DNA from: Bacteroidales bacterium
GTDB lineage: Bacteria; Bacteroidota; Bacteroidia; Bacteroidales; VadinHA17
Direction of reading: 5' to 3'
Assembly: GCA_016709865.1 (NCBI GenBank)
Contig: JADJLX010000002.1
Coordinates: 186,001 to 250,000 of the forward strand
Length of the DNA: 64,000 nucleotides
The notes under the pieces were generated by a model. It made no database searches, was not told where the DNA came from, and saw only the letters and a program-made list of their open reading frames with translations. The position numbers and the translations under genes were made by a program. Positions 1 to 8,869 of this stretch are shown piece after piece. The first letter of the stretch is position 1; each line of letters begins with the position of its first letter.

Positions 1-530
1 ACAATATCGGTCATCTTAAGAGGATTTCCCATCGTTTTCACATCTCTTCCAAAGGGAGAAGTGGATGATTTCATTCCTGCAAGTGTGGTCGGCGCCATCT
101 GGCCTCCGGTCATTCCATAAATTCCATTATTCACAAAAATTATAAGGATATTTTCTCCCCTGTTGCAGGCATGAATTGTTTCCGCAGTACCAATAGCAGC
201 AAGATCGCCATCGCCCTGATAAGTAAAAACAAAAGTATCGGGCAGGAGTCTTTTAATAGCAGTAGCAACAGCCGGTGCACGTCCGTGTGCTGCCTGCTGA
301 ATATCAACATCAATATAATTATACAACAAAACGGAACATCCAACAGGTGATACACCAATAGTCTTCGACTGCAGTCCTTCCTCATCTATAACCTCAGCAA
401 GAATCCTGTGGGCAGTCCCATGTCCGCAGCCCGGACAATATGAAAGTGTATTATCTGTAAGCAGTTCAGTTTTCTGATAAGCCAGGTTTTCAGGCTTTAT
501 GATCTCTTTGATTCCTGTAACAACAGCCAT
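1..530 (-). CDS. vorA: 2-oxoacid:ferredoxin oxidoreductase, beta (TPP-binding) subunit, partial
   Basis: This is the beta subunit of a 2-oxoacid:ferredoxin oxidoreductase, which decarboxylates 2-oxoacids to acyl-CoA on thiamine pyrophosphate and reduces ferredoxin in the cytoplasm. About 176 N-terminal residues are present and the 3' end runs off the left edge. A CPGCGHG motif lies near residue 33, and a thiamine-diphosphate signature starts with GDGDLAAIG and ends at NN about 25 residues later. The ATG at 528-530 lies 3 bases downstream of the alpha-subunit stop, and an AGGAGG-like ribosome site sits inside the end of the alpha gene. The same architecture serves 3-methyl-2-oxobutanoate, 2-oxoglutarate and aromatic 2-oxoacids. 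The neighbouring aminotransferase and acyl-CoA synthetase favour amino-acid derived substrates, so the symbol is tentative. Confidence 0.85.
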   Translation of the reverse strand, partial: MAVVTGIKEIIKPENLAYQKTELLTDNTLSYCPGCGHGTAHRILAEVIDEEGLQSKTIGVSPVGCSVLLYNYIDVDIQQAAHGRAPAVATAIKRLLPDTFVFTYQGDGDLAAIGTAETIHACNRGENILIIFVNNGIYGMTGGQMAPTTLAGMKSSTSPFGRDVKTMGNPLKMTDI

Positions 531-533
531 ATC

Positions 534-1604
534 TTAACCTCCTATAATTTTTGATTTCAGATTTTCAACAACCTCATCAGGTGTTGTAACAATACCGCCC
601 ATTCTGCCAAAATGTTTAACAGGTACTTTCCCGCTGACAGAAAGAAGAACGTCTTCAACCATCTGACCGGCGCTCATCTCAACTGAAAGTATCCCTTTTA
701 CCTGGTCAGCAAGTTCGTTGATCCTTTTGGACGGGAATGGATATAATGTAATAGGCCTGAGCAAGCCAACCTTGAGTCCCTGCGCCCTTGCAAGCTGAAT
801 CGCCTTCTGCGATACCCGTGCACTTGTACCGTAAGCAACCAGAAGATATTCAGCATCTTCAGTCTGAAATTCTTCATATCGTACCTCTTTTTCCCTTATT
901 TCTGCATATTTAGCCTGAAGCTTATGGTTGAATGCCTCCTGACCATCTGAATCAAGATCCAGAGAAGTAATAATGTTTCTGGCTCTTGTATCCGGCTTTC
1001 CGGTTGTAGCCCATGACGGGAATTCTGTTGCTCTTGGCTTATGAGGACTGAGATACACCTTCTCCATCATTTGTCCGATTGCACCATCAGAAAGAATCAT
1101 AACAGGATTCCTGTATTTGAATGCAAGTTCAAAACCAAGATCAACAAAGTCAGCCATCTCCTGAACCGAAGAAGGAGCAAGAACAATAAGATGATAATCG
1201 CCATGACCTCCGCCTTTTACAGCCTGAAAGTAATCGGATTGTGCCGGCTGTATGGTACCCAGACCCGGTCCTCCCCTTACTACATTCACAATCAGACAGG
1301 GCAGTTCCGCACCGGCAATATATGTTATCCCCTCCTGTTTCAGACTGATGCCCGGAGATGAAGAAGATGTCAGTACTTTCTTGCCGCAGGCTGCACCACC
1401 ATAAACCATGTTGATTGCAGCAACTTCGCTTTCAGCCTGAAGGACTACCATGCCGGTTGTTTCAGCAGGATTAGCCTCCATAAGGTATTCAAGTATCTCA
1501 CTTTGAGGAGTTATAGGGTAACCAAAATAGCCATCTGCCCCGGCACGTATCGCAGCTTCAGCAATAGCCTCATTACCCTTCATTAATCTTAATTCCTTTT
1601 CCAT
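534..1604 (-). CDS. vorB: 2-oxoacid:ferredoxin oxidoreductase, alpha subunit (VorB/KorA type)
   Basis: This 356-residue alpha subunit pairs with the beta subunit directly downstream to oxidise 2-oxoacids to acyl-CoA. The N-terminal pyrimidine-binding domain carries the family signature GYPITPQSEI at about residue 28 and the SSSPGISL segment near residue 100. The C-terminal transketolase-like domain (about 250-350) contains VAYGTSAR. Length matches VorB/KorA proteins, about 350-380 residues. It lies between the ferredoxin (stop 8 bases upstream) and beta genes in one operon. Sequence alone does not separate valine-type from 2-oxoglutarate-type enzymes. The linked aminotransferase and ADP-forming acyl-CoA synthetase argue for a fermentative amino-acid role. 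Confidence 0.88.
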   Translation of the reverse strand: MEKELRLMKGNEAIAEAAIRAGADGYFGYPITPQSEILEYLMEANPAETTGMVVLQAESEVAAINMVYGGAACGKKVLTSSSSPGISLKQEGITYIAGAELPCLIVNVVRGGPGLGTIQPAQSDYFQAVKGGGHGDYHLIVLAPSSVQEMADFVDLGFELAFKYRNPVMILSDGAIGQMMEKVYLSPHKPRATEFPSWATTGKPDTRARNIITSLDLDSDGQEAFNHKLQAKYAEIREKEVRYEEFQTEDAEYLLVAYGTSARVSQKAIQLARAQGLKVGLLRPITLYPFPSKRINELADQVKGILSVEMSAGQMVEDVLLSVSGKVPVKHFGRMGGIVTTPDEVVENLKSKIIGG

Positions 1605-1611
1605 TGGCTGA

Positions 1612-1836
1612 CTATATTTTTGTTTTATAAACAGTTATTACTCCGTCAGGGCATACCATTGCACAACTTGCGCAACCAATGCATAAATCGGGATTGGCCG
1701 GATAAGCATAATTATAACCCTTTCCATTGACTTCTCTGGCCATTGCGATGGTGCCTGTTGGGCAGGAAACCATACACACTTCGCACCCCTTGCATTTCTC
1801 CATATTAACAACAATACTGCCTTTTATCTTAGCCAT
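1612..1836 (-). CDS. 2x[4Fe-4S] ferredoxin subunit of 2-oxoacid:ferredoxin oxidoreductase
   Basis: This 74-residue dicluster ferredoxin-type protein carries CKGCEVCMVSCP and CIGCASCAMVCP, the two CxxCxxCxxxCP motifs that bind two [4Fe-4S] clusters. In this enzyme family it is the delta subunit that passes electrons from the TPP centre to free ferredoxin. It starts 11 bases after the aminotransferase stop and ends 8 bases before the alpha subunit start, so it is co-transcribed and probably co-assembled. Confidence 0.9.
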   Translation of the reverse strand: MAKIKGSIVVNMEKCKGCEVCMVSCPTGTIAMAREVNGKGYNYAYPANPDLCIGCASCAMVCPDGVITVYKTKI

Positions 1837-1847
1837 ATATAAAGATA

Positions 1848-3173
1848 TTAATTCGTTTTAAAAGGATGATTTTCCTGAAATATTTTAAGACGGGCCTCAA
1901 GATCATCGAACTGGTTTCGGGAAACATGTGAAACACAGGCCCTTAAACCGTCATTCCTGTTGCTTCCTGTTATATCGAGCGAAATAGCGCTGATACCATA
2001 TAATAATAGCTCTTCAAGTAACTGCCGTCCGGTCATGCCTGGATAAGTGATTGTAAAAAAGAATCCATCGGCAATTGGCTCATCAATATCAGTGTCGTAG
2101 GTTATGAAAAACCATTATTAAGAAAGAGTTCCTTCATAATCTTCGCTTTTTCCCCATACTCTTTAAGTGGTTCGAGGAACATAAAATTTCCATCATTTAC
2201 AGCTTTGAGAAGTGCAGCCAGACCGTACTGCACAGAATGCGTAACTCCGGCCGATAATCCGTATAATGCTCCGAATACGGCAGAATGACCAAATTTATCA
2301 GATGAATAATATCTAAGCAGATCAGGATAACACCTGTCAAAAAGATGATCGGAAATTGCCATCATACCGATTCTTTGTCCTGCATAACTGAAGATTTTTG
2401 AACTCGAAAGAAGTATAACATAGTCATCAGCATACTTTCCTATTGTTGGTTGAAAAGGAGCCGCACCCGGACTTGAATAATCTTTTCTGAAATCCATTCC
2501 GTAATAAGCAAGATCTTCAATTACAATAACATCATATTTTCTGGAAAGTTCACCAATAACTGACAGTTCCTCTTCGCTCAGACACATCCAGGTTGGATTA
2601 TTCGGATTGGAATAAAGTATCGATGAGATCTTTCCTGATTTAAGATATGTTTCCAGTTTACTCCTGAGTTTTGGCCCTCTGTGCTCAAAGATATCAAATG
2701 AATGGTAATCATGACCAAGCATTTTTACCTGCTGCTTCTGTACCGGAAATCCGGGATCAAGAAACAATGTTCCTTCCTTCGTCCTGTCATTCCTGTTTGC
2801 AACCAGGAAAGTAACCATCGACCCCATCATTGAGCCTACGGTTGGAATACATCCCTGCGGAGCAATATCAATATCCAGAAACAGCTTCATGAATCTTGAT
2901 GTCTCTGTTTTCAGAGGAGCTATTCCCTCAATATTCGGATAGGCAGATGAAACCCCTGATTTCAGTGCAGCTATCTCAGCCTCTATACCGATCATCGGAG
3001 GCGGAAGACCGGGAATACCCATCTCGAGCCTGACATATTTGATTCCCGTTGCACCTTCTATCTGACTTACAAGTTTTGCAATTTCACGGATACTGGCCGT
3101 ACCGAGATTTGTCAGACCACTCTCTGTTACAATTTTTTTTAACCAGACTACTATCAACCGGGGTATTTCTCAT
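1848..3173 (-). CDS. PLP-dependent class I/II aminotransferase (two homopolymer frameshifts in this sequence)
   Basis: This fold-type I aminotransferase would convert amino acids into the 2-oxoacids oxidised by the downstream oxidoreductase. Visible landmarks are YSNPNNPTW, the VIEDLAYYG segment with the cofactor Asp and Tyr, and SSSKIFSYAGQRIG with the Schiff-base lysine. The reading frame is broken twice. An 8-base A run (3133-3140, T on the plus strand) carries one base too many, separating the start MRNTPVDSSLVKK from IVTESGL. A 5-base T run (2107-2111, A on the plus strand) is one base short, separating NNGF from FITYDTD. With both corrected the product is 441 residues, the usual length. 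I chose the ATG at 3171-3173 because it restores the family N-terminus. The indels are probably sequencing errors, though a true pseudogene is possible. Confidence 0.82.
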
Positions 3174-3227
3174 TTTGGTATTCAGGATCTCCTGGAATTC
3201 GTTAAAAAACTTTCAAAAGTAATAAAT

Positions 3228-5313
3228 TTATAACCTGATCATATATGTTATTTTATCACCCCTCTCAATCCTCACTCTTGCATCAACTGCAATAACAGTA
3301 TTCTCCGTTGCCATAAGGGGATTTATATCCATCTCACAAATCTCAGGTGCTGCTTCAACCAGCGCCGATAATCTGCATATAATATCAATAAATCCGGATT
3401 CATTAACTCCTGCCTGACCTCTAACTCCTTTTATAACTGCGTAACCTCTAAGAGAATGAATCATTTTTTCTGCTTCACCACAGGAAACAGGAACAAGCGC
3501 AGCTGAAACATCTTTAAGCACCTCTATATAAATACCTCCAAGCCCTGCAAGTAATAAATGTCCAAATGATCCCTCGGCTTTAATGCCTGCAAACAACTCG
3601 GTACCGTTAACCATTTTCTGAACCAGTACCGCTTTTGCACCATTGATTTTCATCATTGAAGAAAATGCCCGGGATACTGAATCACTATCTTTCAGATTCA
3701 GCACCACTCCTCCACATCTGATTTATGAACTGGTCCCACAACTTTCATTGCCACAGGAAATCCTATCTCTGAAGCTTTTCTTACTGCTTCAGCCGAGTCG
3801 TTAACAACAGCTTCTTTTGCTAATGGAATTCCGGAATATTTAAGCAAAGAATTTACATCCTCCGGCTTAAGATATCCATTTTCTGAATTATCTATAATCT
3901 TACGGATTGAGCTTATATCAATTACAACAGGCTGATAATCAGCATTTTTTACAACCTGATTATCAGACACTTTACATAACGCATTGGCAAAAACCACCTC
4001 ATCAGGGAAGTTAACATTTCCCTTTGAAAGGAACTCACTGATTTCGTTGCTGACATTTATAACTGACGGTAAGACAGCGAAAATGGGCTTTTTACAGGAC
4101 CTCATTTTTTTATCAAGCAAGTCATAGACATCATAGACAGGGAATAGTCCGGGACTACCAAAAATGACTGCCATAGCATCTATATTTTCGAAATCATTTT
4201 CGCAGGCATCAATTATATAACCAAGCTGCTCAGCATTACCGGTTGCCAGAAAATCAACGGGATTTGCAACAGATGAACCCGGGAACAGCTTTTCCTTAAG
4301 CAACTCTGCTTTCTTTCCAAGGATCTGCGGCACTTCCATACCACCCTTTGAAAGAGCATCTGTCATCATAACTGCCGGTCCGCCTGCATGAGTTATGACT
4401 GCAATTCTCTTCCCTTTTAGTTCCGGACGTGTAAAAACCGATGCAACGGCAATCAGTTCTGAACGCCCGCTGCACCTTATTATTCCGGCTTTTCTGAATA
4501 AAGCTTCCACTGCTGTATCAGGACTGGCCATTGCCCCTGTATGAGATGAAGCTGCACGGCTTCCGGCCTCTGAAATACCTGATTTTATTGCTGCTATCCT
4601 GCAACCTTTTCTTATTAATGAAGAAGAATGCTTTAATAGCTTTGAAGGATTATTTATTGTTTCAATATAGAGAAGCTTGATCCTTGATGAATTTTCCGCA
4701 TCAAAGGAGTTATCAAGATACTCCAGGACATCCTCTACTCCTGTCTGGGCACTGTTTCCTACTGACCAGAGACTTGAAAATGTGAGTCCGTTTGGAATTG
4801 CCGCTTCCATAATGAAGACAGCAGTTGCACCGGAACCAGAAATAAAATCAACTCCTTTCGGATCAAGTTTTGGAATCGGAGTAGTAAAAACCCCATTGTA
4901 ATTATAGTTGAGAAAACCGATACAGTTTGGTCCTATCAGACAACCGTTATACCTGTTAATAATATCAACAAGCTGTTTTTCAATGACTTTACCCTCTGCA
5001 TTTTCCTCACTGAATCCGGCTGACAGAATAATGAATGCCCTTGTTTGTTTCTCACGGCAAAGAATCTCTACAGCTGACACACACAATTTTGCCGGGATAG
5101 CAAGAATTGCAAGATCAGTCTCGGGTATAAGCACTATATCCCTATAGGATTTTATCCCTGTACAATATCCTGCTTTGGATTGACCGCAATCAGGTTGCCG
5201 GAGAATCTGCCGTCAATAAGATTTTTCAGGACCTTTCCGCCAGGCTTACCGGTATCATCAGAACCACCAACGACTACTATGCTCCTGGGATTTATAAGTT
5301 TATCACTAATCAT
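3228..5313 (-). CDS. ADP-forming acyl-CoA (acetate-CoA) synthetase, alpha-beta fusion (two homopolymer frameshifts)
   Basis: This fermentative enzyme turns acyl-CoA, ADP and phosphate into acid, CoA and ATP. Reading minus to plus, it has a CoA-binding Rossmann domain (PRSIVVVGGSDDTGKPG), flavodoxin-like ligase domains with the phosphohistidine segment SSHTGAM, and a C-terminal ATP-grasp domain ending in MDINPLMA. Three frames must be joined. One G is missing at 5156-5158 (joining DIVQG to IKSYRDI) and one at 3712-3713 (joining HKSDV to GGVVLNL). With both restored it is 695 residues, the normal fused length. The ATG at 5311-5313 is preferred over an upstream in-frame ATG because it begins the CoA-binding domain. 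Its position at the head of the oxoacid oxidoreductase operon fits substrate-level phosphorylation from amino-acid acyl-CoAs. Confidence 0.85.
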
Positions 5314-5344
5314 AATTAAAAGTAATGATTCAGAAAAGAAATAC

Positions 5345-5378
5345 AAATTACGAATTATGAATTACGAATCACGATTTT
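5345..5378. repeat. degenerate short direct repeat (ATTACGAA-type)
   Basis: Four imperfect copies of an 8-9 base unit close to AATTACGAA lie in the spacer upstream of the acyl-CoA synthetase. This is one of several unrelated-sequence, similar-style tandem echoes confined to spacers of this window. Confidence 0.6.
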
Positions 5379-5609
5379 GAATCCAGTAATACAGGTAAGA
5401 TAATTATAATCCCGCAAACCTCTTGAGATAGCCAACATTCAGAGCAACAACGAATAAATACTTCTCTGATATATAATGACTTGCAACCAATTTATTGTCT
5501 GTTTTATTTAAAGCAAGATAAGAAAAATAAAAAGAGCAAAACCAAACAAACGTCATGTTAATCGCTTAAACAACTTCCTTAAGAGGTTAAGTAAAACACT
5601 GAATTGGTT

Positions 5610-5701
5610 CCTCTGTGGCTCTCTGTGTCTCCTCCGGATTTTCTCTGTGTAACAAATATTTAAGAACTTACACAGAGTTACACAGAGGAGTCACAGAGTT
5701 A
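5610..5701. repeat. CTCTGTGT/ACACAGAG inverted-repeat element, copy 1
   Basis: A T-rich arm made of CTCTGTG units is followed by a short AT loop and a complementary arm made of CACAGAG units, giving a long imperfect hairpin of about 92 bases. Two more members lie at 55571-55668 and 58243-58344. The rest of the 5314-5826 spacer shows only AT-rich sequence and the peptidase promoter. Confidence 0.75.
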
Positions 5702-5778
5702 CCTAGAAAATAGCTGTTAGAAGAGAATTGACTTAATGATAAATAAAATAAATGATGCAATTTAATTCTGTAAAAAAT

Positions 5779-5786
5779 TACTTTTG
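5779..5786 (+). promoter_or_regulatory. Bacteroidota -7 promoter element (TACTTTTG)
   Basis: TACTTTTG matches the Bacteroidota -7 consensus TAnnTTTG and lies 40 bases before the chosen ATG of the C69 peptidase. No convincing -33 TTTG is seen at the proper distance. If used, it excludes the upstream in-frame ATG at 5752 as the start. Confidence 0.4.
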
Positions 5787-5826
5787 TAAAAGCACTCAAT
5801 CAATAATTGACCAATATAAATTATCT

Positions 5827-7446
5827 ATGAAAAAAATTGCTCCATTAAGTGTCATATTAACACTTATTATATCCCTCTCCCTTTCACTTACTACAAACGC
5901 CCAATATTCTGATATTGATACAGATGGACCAGGTTATGGCGAGAATTGCACAACAATTATGGTTGGCAGGCTGGCTTCCACCGACGGATCAGTAATGACG
6001 TCGCACAGCTGTGACGGAAACTACAGAACATGGCTTGAAATTGCACCACGTGTAAAGTTTGAAAAAGGGTCAATGCATCCGGTCTACTGGGGAATGCTGC
6101 ATACTGAAGAATCGTGGGATATGTCGAAGGTCACAAAGAAAGGTGAGATCCCTGAAATTGAAGAGACCTATGCCTACCTGAACACCGCATATCCATGCCT
6201 GAATGAGAAACAGCTTGCTATCGGCGAGACCACCATTTACGGACGGCAGGAACTTATAAATGAAGAAGGGATTTTTCTCATAGAAGAACTCGAAAAGATA
6301 GCATTACAGAGGTGTAAAACCGCAAGGGAAGCAATTGCCCTGATTGGAAAGCTTGCTGAAGAATATGGATACGGAGACCTTGCTGAATGCATAACTATAG
6401 CCGATCCAAAAGAAGTATGGCACTTCGAGATAGCCGGATCGGGAAAAGGGAAACCATCTGCTTTATGGTGTGCTCAGAGAATCCCTGACGATCACGTTGG
6501 CGTTGCTGCCAATATCCCAAGGATCTCTGTAATTGATTTTAAAAATCCCGATAAGTTCATGTATAGCACTGACCTCCAGAATGTAGCTAAGAAACTTGGT
6601 TACTGGGACGGAAAAGAACCGCTTAAATTCTGGAAAATAATAAATGACAAGAAACCTTTTGCAATAAGGGAATACTATATCCTCAGTACGCTCGCACCAT
6701 CGTTGAATCTCTCCTTTGAGGCGGAGGAACTGCCATTCTCGGTAAAACCAGAGAATAAGCTTTCACCACGCGATGTAATGAAATATTTCCGTGAGACATA
6801 TGAGGGAACAAAATGGGATATGACACAAAACCTCATGATAACCGTCAAGGAAAAAGATAAGGATGGAAATGAAATTGAAAAGAAGGTAAAATCACCTGTA
6901 ATCAATAACTGGATGAGCAACGATCTGAGGACTTTGCTAAATGAAGTTAAACCAGGCGTAATTGAAAGACAGAGAACAATTGCCATTGCAGGCTGCTCCT
7001 ATTCTCATGTCATTCAGTGCCGCAGCTGGCTGCCCGACGAAGTTGGTGCAATTGCCTGGTTCTCATTCGATAATCCCGGACAGAGTCCAAGAATTCCGAT
7101 CTTTTCAGGTGCGATCAGCCTACCTCCCTCATTTAATATATGCGGTCAGCAGCGTTACAGAACCGATGCTGCTATCTGGTCGTTCCGGGAGGCTAACAGG
7201 CTTGCAACAGTTAACTGGGCAAAAGGAAGGGCCCTGATAGAACCTGCTGTCAAAGAGTTTGAGGATAAAGCGTTTGAGGAGCTTCCCGCTATCGACAAAA
7301 AAGTCGTGGAACTGGTAAAAGAAGGTAAGAATGAGGAGGCAAAAAAATATGTTACTTCCTATACAAACAGTTTTGCCGGTGCTGCTATGACACGCTGGGA
7401 AGAGATGAAGGTTAGCTTGTGGGGGATGTTTGGAAGGGGATTTTGA
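5827..7446 (+). CDS. secreted C69 family dipeptidase (N-terminal nucleophile hydrolase)
   Basis: This 539-residue peptidase of family C69 (PepD-like) cleaves dipeptides, here probably outside the cytoplasm. The start at 5827 gives a clear signal peptide: two lysines, a hydrophobic stretch and cleavage near TNAQ. The nucleophile is expected to be the cysteine of GENCTTIMVG, followed by the family pattern ASTDGSVMTSHSCDGN. In characterised C69 enzymes the cysteine becomes N-terminal after processing, so maturation beyond the signal cut is likely. hydE follows 11 bases after the stop, suggesting co-transcription, although no functional link is obvious. Peptide degradation fits the amino-acid fermentation operon nearby. 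Confidence 0.85.
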   Translation: MKKIAPLSVILTLIISLSLSLTTNAQYSDIDTDGPGYGENCTTIMVGRLASTDGSVMTSHSCDGNYRTWLEIAPRVKFEKGSMHPVYWGMLHTEESWDMSKVTKKGEIPEIEETYAYLNTAYPCLNEKQLAIGETTIYGRQELINEEGIFLIEELEKIALQRCKTAREAIALIGKLAEEYGYGDLAECITIADPKEVWHFEIAGSGKGKPSALWCAQRIPDDHVGVAANIPRISVIDFKNPDKFMYSTDLQNVAKKLGYWDGKEPLKFWKIINDKKPFAIREYYILSTLAPSLNLSFEAEELPFSVKPENKLSPRDVMKYFRETYEGTKWDMTQNLMITVKEKDKDGNEIEKKVKSPVINNWMSNDLRTLLNEVKPGVIERQRTIAIAGCSYSHVIQCRSWLPDEVGAIAWFSFDNPGQSPRIPIFSGAISLPPSFNICGQQRYRTDAAIWSFREANRLATVNWAKGRALIEPAVKEFEDKAFEELPAIDKKVVELVKEGKNEEAKKYVTSYTNSFAGAAMTRWEEMKVSLWGMFGRGF

Positions 7447-7457
7447 AAGCAAAACGA

Positions 7458-8542
7458 ATGGATATCATCAATATACTTGAAAAAGAGGATTTTACTAGAG
7501 AAAATATTGTTTCACTTCTGAGATCGGAAGGAAAGGATAGAACTTTACTTTTCAAGAAATCCGCTGAGGTAAAGGAGAAATACATCGGGAAAAAGGTCTG
7601 GTTCAGGGATTGATTGAATTTTCAAATGTCTGTGGAAAGGATTGTCTTTACTGCGGTATCAGAAAGGGAAACAAAAATGTATCGCGTTACAGCCTGTCTG
7701 ATGACGAGATCCTTTCAGCCGCCCGTTTTGCCTGGGAAAACAAATATGGTTCAATTGCTTTACAGTCTGGAGAGCTTGAGAGTAAATCTGTAACCGACAG
7801 GATAGAAAACCTGCTTCAAAGAATTAAAGTATCATCAAACGGTGAACTTGGAATTACCCTTTCGGTAGGGGAACAATCTCCCGAAGTGTACAAAAGATGG
7901 TACGATGCCGGTGCTCATCGTTACCTGCTGCGCGTTGAAGCTACAAATGAGGCACTCTACAAAAAGATTCATCCTGATGACTCTAAACACAATTTCAGGA
8001 AGAGACTCGATTGCCTGAAAACTCTTCAGGACATCGGATACCAGACTGGCACCGGAGTAATGATTGGACTTCCATTTCAGACGCTCGATGATCTGGCGGG
8101 TGACCTGCTCTTTATGAAGGAATTTGATATCGACATGTGTGGCATGGGTCCTTATGTTGAGCATGCCGATACACCTTTGATAGAACATACCGGAAACCTT
8201 CTTCCTCTTAAAGAGCGCTTTGATCTGACACTGAAGATGATTGCTATTATAAGGATAATGATGAAGGATATCAATATTGTAGCTGCAACTGCCCTGCAGG
8301 CTATTGATCCTGTCGGCAGGGAGAAGGCTGTTAAAATCGGTGCAAATATTCTTATGCCGAATATTACTCCCGGCAAATACCGCGACAGCTATAAACTATA
8401 TGATAATAAACCCTGTACCGACGATTCAGCCGAAGATTGTCAGAGCTGCCTGGAGGCAAGGGTCAGTCTTGCTGACGCAGAGGTAATTTATGGTGAGTGG
8501 GGCGATTCATCTCATTATTCAAGACGGAGGAGTGAAGTGTGA
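7458..8542 (+). CDS. hydE: [FeFe] hydrogenase H-cluster maturase HydE, radical SAM (one homopolymer frameshift)
   Basis: HydE is a radical SAM enzyme that helps build the dithiolate-bridged diiron subcluster of [FeFe] hydrogenases. The CGKDCLYCGIR segment carries the CxxxCxxC motif for the SAM-binding cluster, and the TIM-barrel landmarks GVMIGLPFQT and MGPYVEHADTPL follow. One G is missing in the run at 7606-7608. Restoring it joins KKVWFR to GLIEFSN and gives 361 residues, the family length. The ATG at 7458-7460 is preferred over the ATG at 7419, which overlaps the peptidase. The gene is about 11 kb from hydG and hydABC. hydF is not in the window. Confidence 0.88.
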
Positions 8543-8610
8543 GGTGTGAGGTGCGAGGTGCGAGGTGTGGGGAAAAGTCATTCAATGGTCATTCGATAGT
8601 CATTCAATTG
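8532..8610. repeat. two back-to-back degenerate tandem repeats after hydE
   Basis: About five copies of a GAGGTGTG/GAGGTGCG unit are followed at 8577-8610 by three copies of an 11-base unit close to GTCATTCAATG. They sit directly after the hydE stop, and no coding role is apparent. Confidence 0.65.
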
Positions 8611-8651
8611 TAAAAACAATTATCAAATATTTTATATTTTTAACGAACTTA

Positions 8652-8684
8652 TTTTTGGTTTCTATCAGAAATATTGTAGGTTTG
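8652..8684 (+). promoter_or_regulatory. Bacteroidota sigma70-type promoter for the beta-eliminating lyase leader
   Basis: TTTG (8654-8657), a 19-base spacer and TAGGTTTG (8677-8684) match the Bacteroidota -33/-7 consensus. Transcription starting near 8690 would give a leader of about 180 bases before the lyase start at 8870. That leader contains a small Tyr-rich ORF and a terminator-like hairpin. Confidence 0.6.
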
Positions 8685-8701
8685 AATTCAAACATTAACT
8701 A

Positions 8702-8776
8702 ATGGGCATAATTAAGTTAAATATTGGAATTTACTATTACTATTATTATTGCAGGCTGAATTGTAAGTCCTGTTAA
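8702..8776 (+). CDS. candidate 24-residue leader peptide with six consecutive Tyr codons
   Basis: An ATG-initiated ORF of 24 codons lies between the promoter at 8652-8684 and the hairpin at 8813-8840. Codons 11-16 (8732-8749) are TAC/TAT throughout, six tyrosines in a row, and three cysteines and a lysine follow. No Shine-Dalgarno is visible, which is normal in this phylum. The 3' codons contain GTAAGTC (8763-8769), which can pair with GGCTTAC (8812-8818), the left arm of the terminator hairpin. A ribosome stalled in the Tyr run could therefore favour an antiterminator. This is the layout of a classical amino-acid attenuator, but it is an inference from sequence. The run may instead be an incidental TAT microsatellite. 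Confidence 0.45.
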   Translation: MGIIKLNIGIYYYYYYCRLNCKSC

Positions 8777-8812
8777 TAACTAGTGCTGACAACACAATTT
8801 TTAAAATATGAG

Positions 8813-8840
8813 GCTTACCCGGAAAAGGTAAGCTTTTTTT
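8813..8840 (+). terminator. intrinsic terminator / attenuator hairpin upstream of the lyase
   Basis: GCTTACC, a 7-base loop and GGTAAGC form a perfect 7-bp stem followed at once by seven T residues. It sits 270 bases past hydE but only 30 bases before the lyase ATG, inside the predicted leader, so attenuation of the lyase is more likely than termination of hydE. Confidence 0.65.
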
Positions 8841-8869
8841 ATAACCCTTAAAACCAATTGAAATAAACC

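Noticed and set aside
5555..5572. Rex-like palindrome ATGTTAATCGCTTAAACA
   Set aside because: Only 11 of 14 positions match and there is no promoter in register. It lies in a spacer rich in similar words.
7600..7612. Selenocysteine or programmed frameshift at the TGA in hydE
   Set aside because: Restoring one G in the run at 7606-7608 gives the exact family sequence and length, and the same kind of indel recurs in five other genes. No slippery site or SECIS-like hairpin was seen.
8532..8610. CRISPR-like repeat array
   Set aside because: Units are 8-11 bases, imperfect and without spacers of constant length. There are no cas genes in the window.
8808..8831. Seven-codon ORF (Met-Arg-Leu-Thr-Arg-Lys-Arg) overlapping the terminator hairpin
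   Set aside because: It consists almost entirely of the hairpin arms and loop, so its reading frame is a by-product of the stem. It was not listed as a gene.
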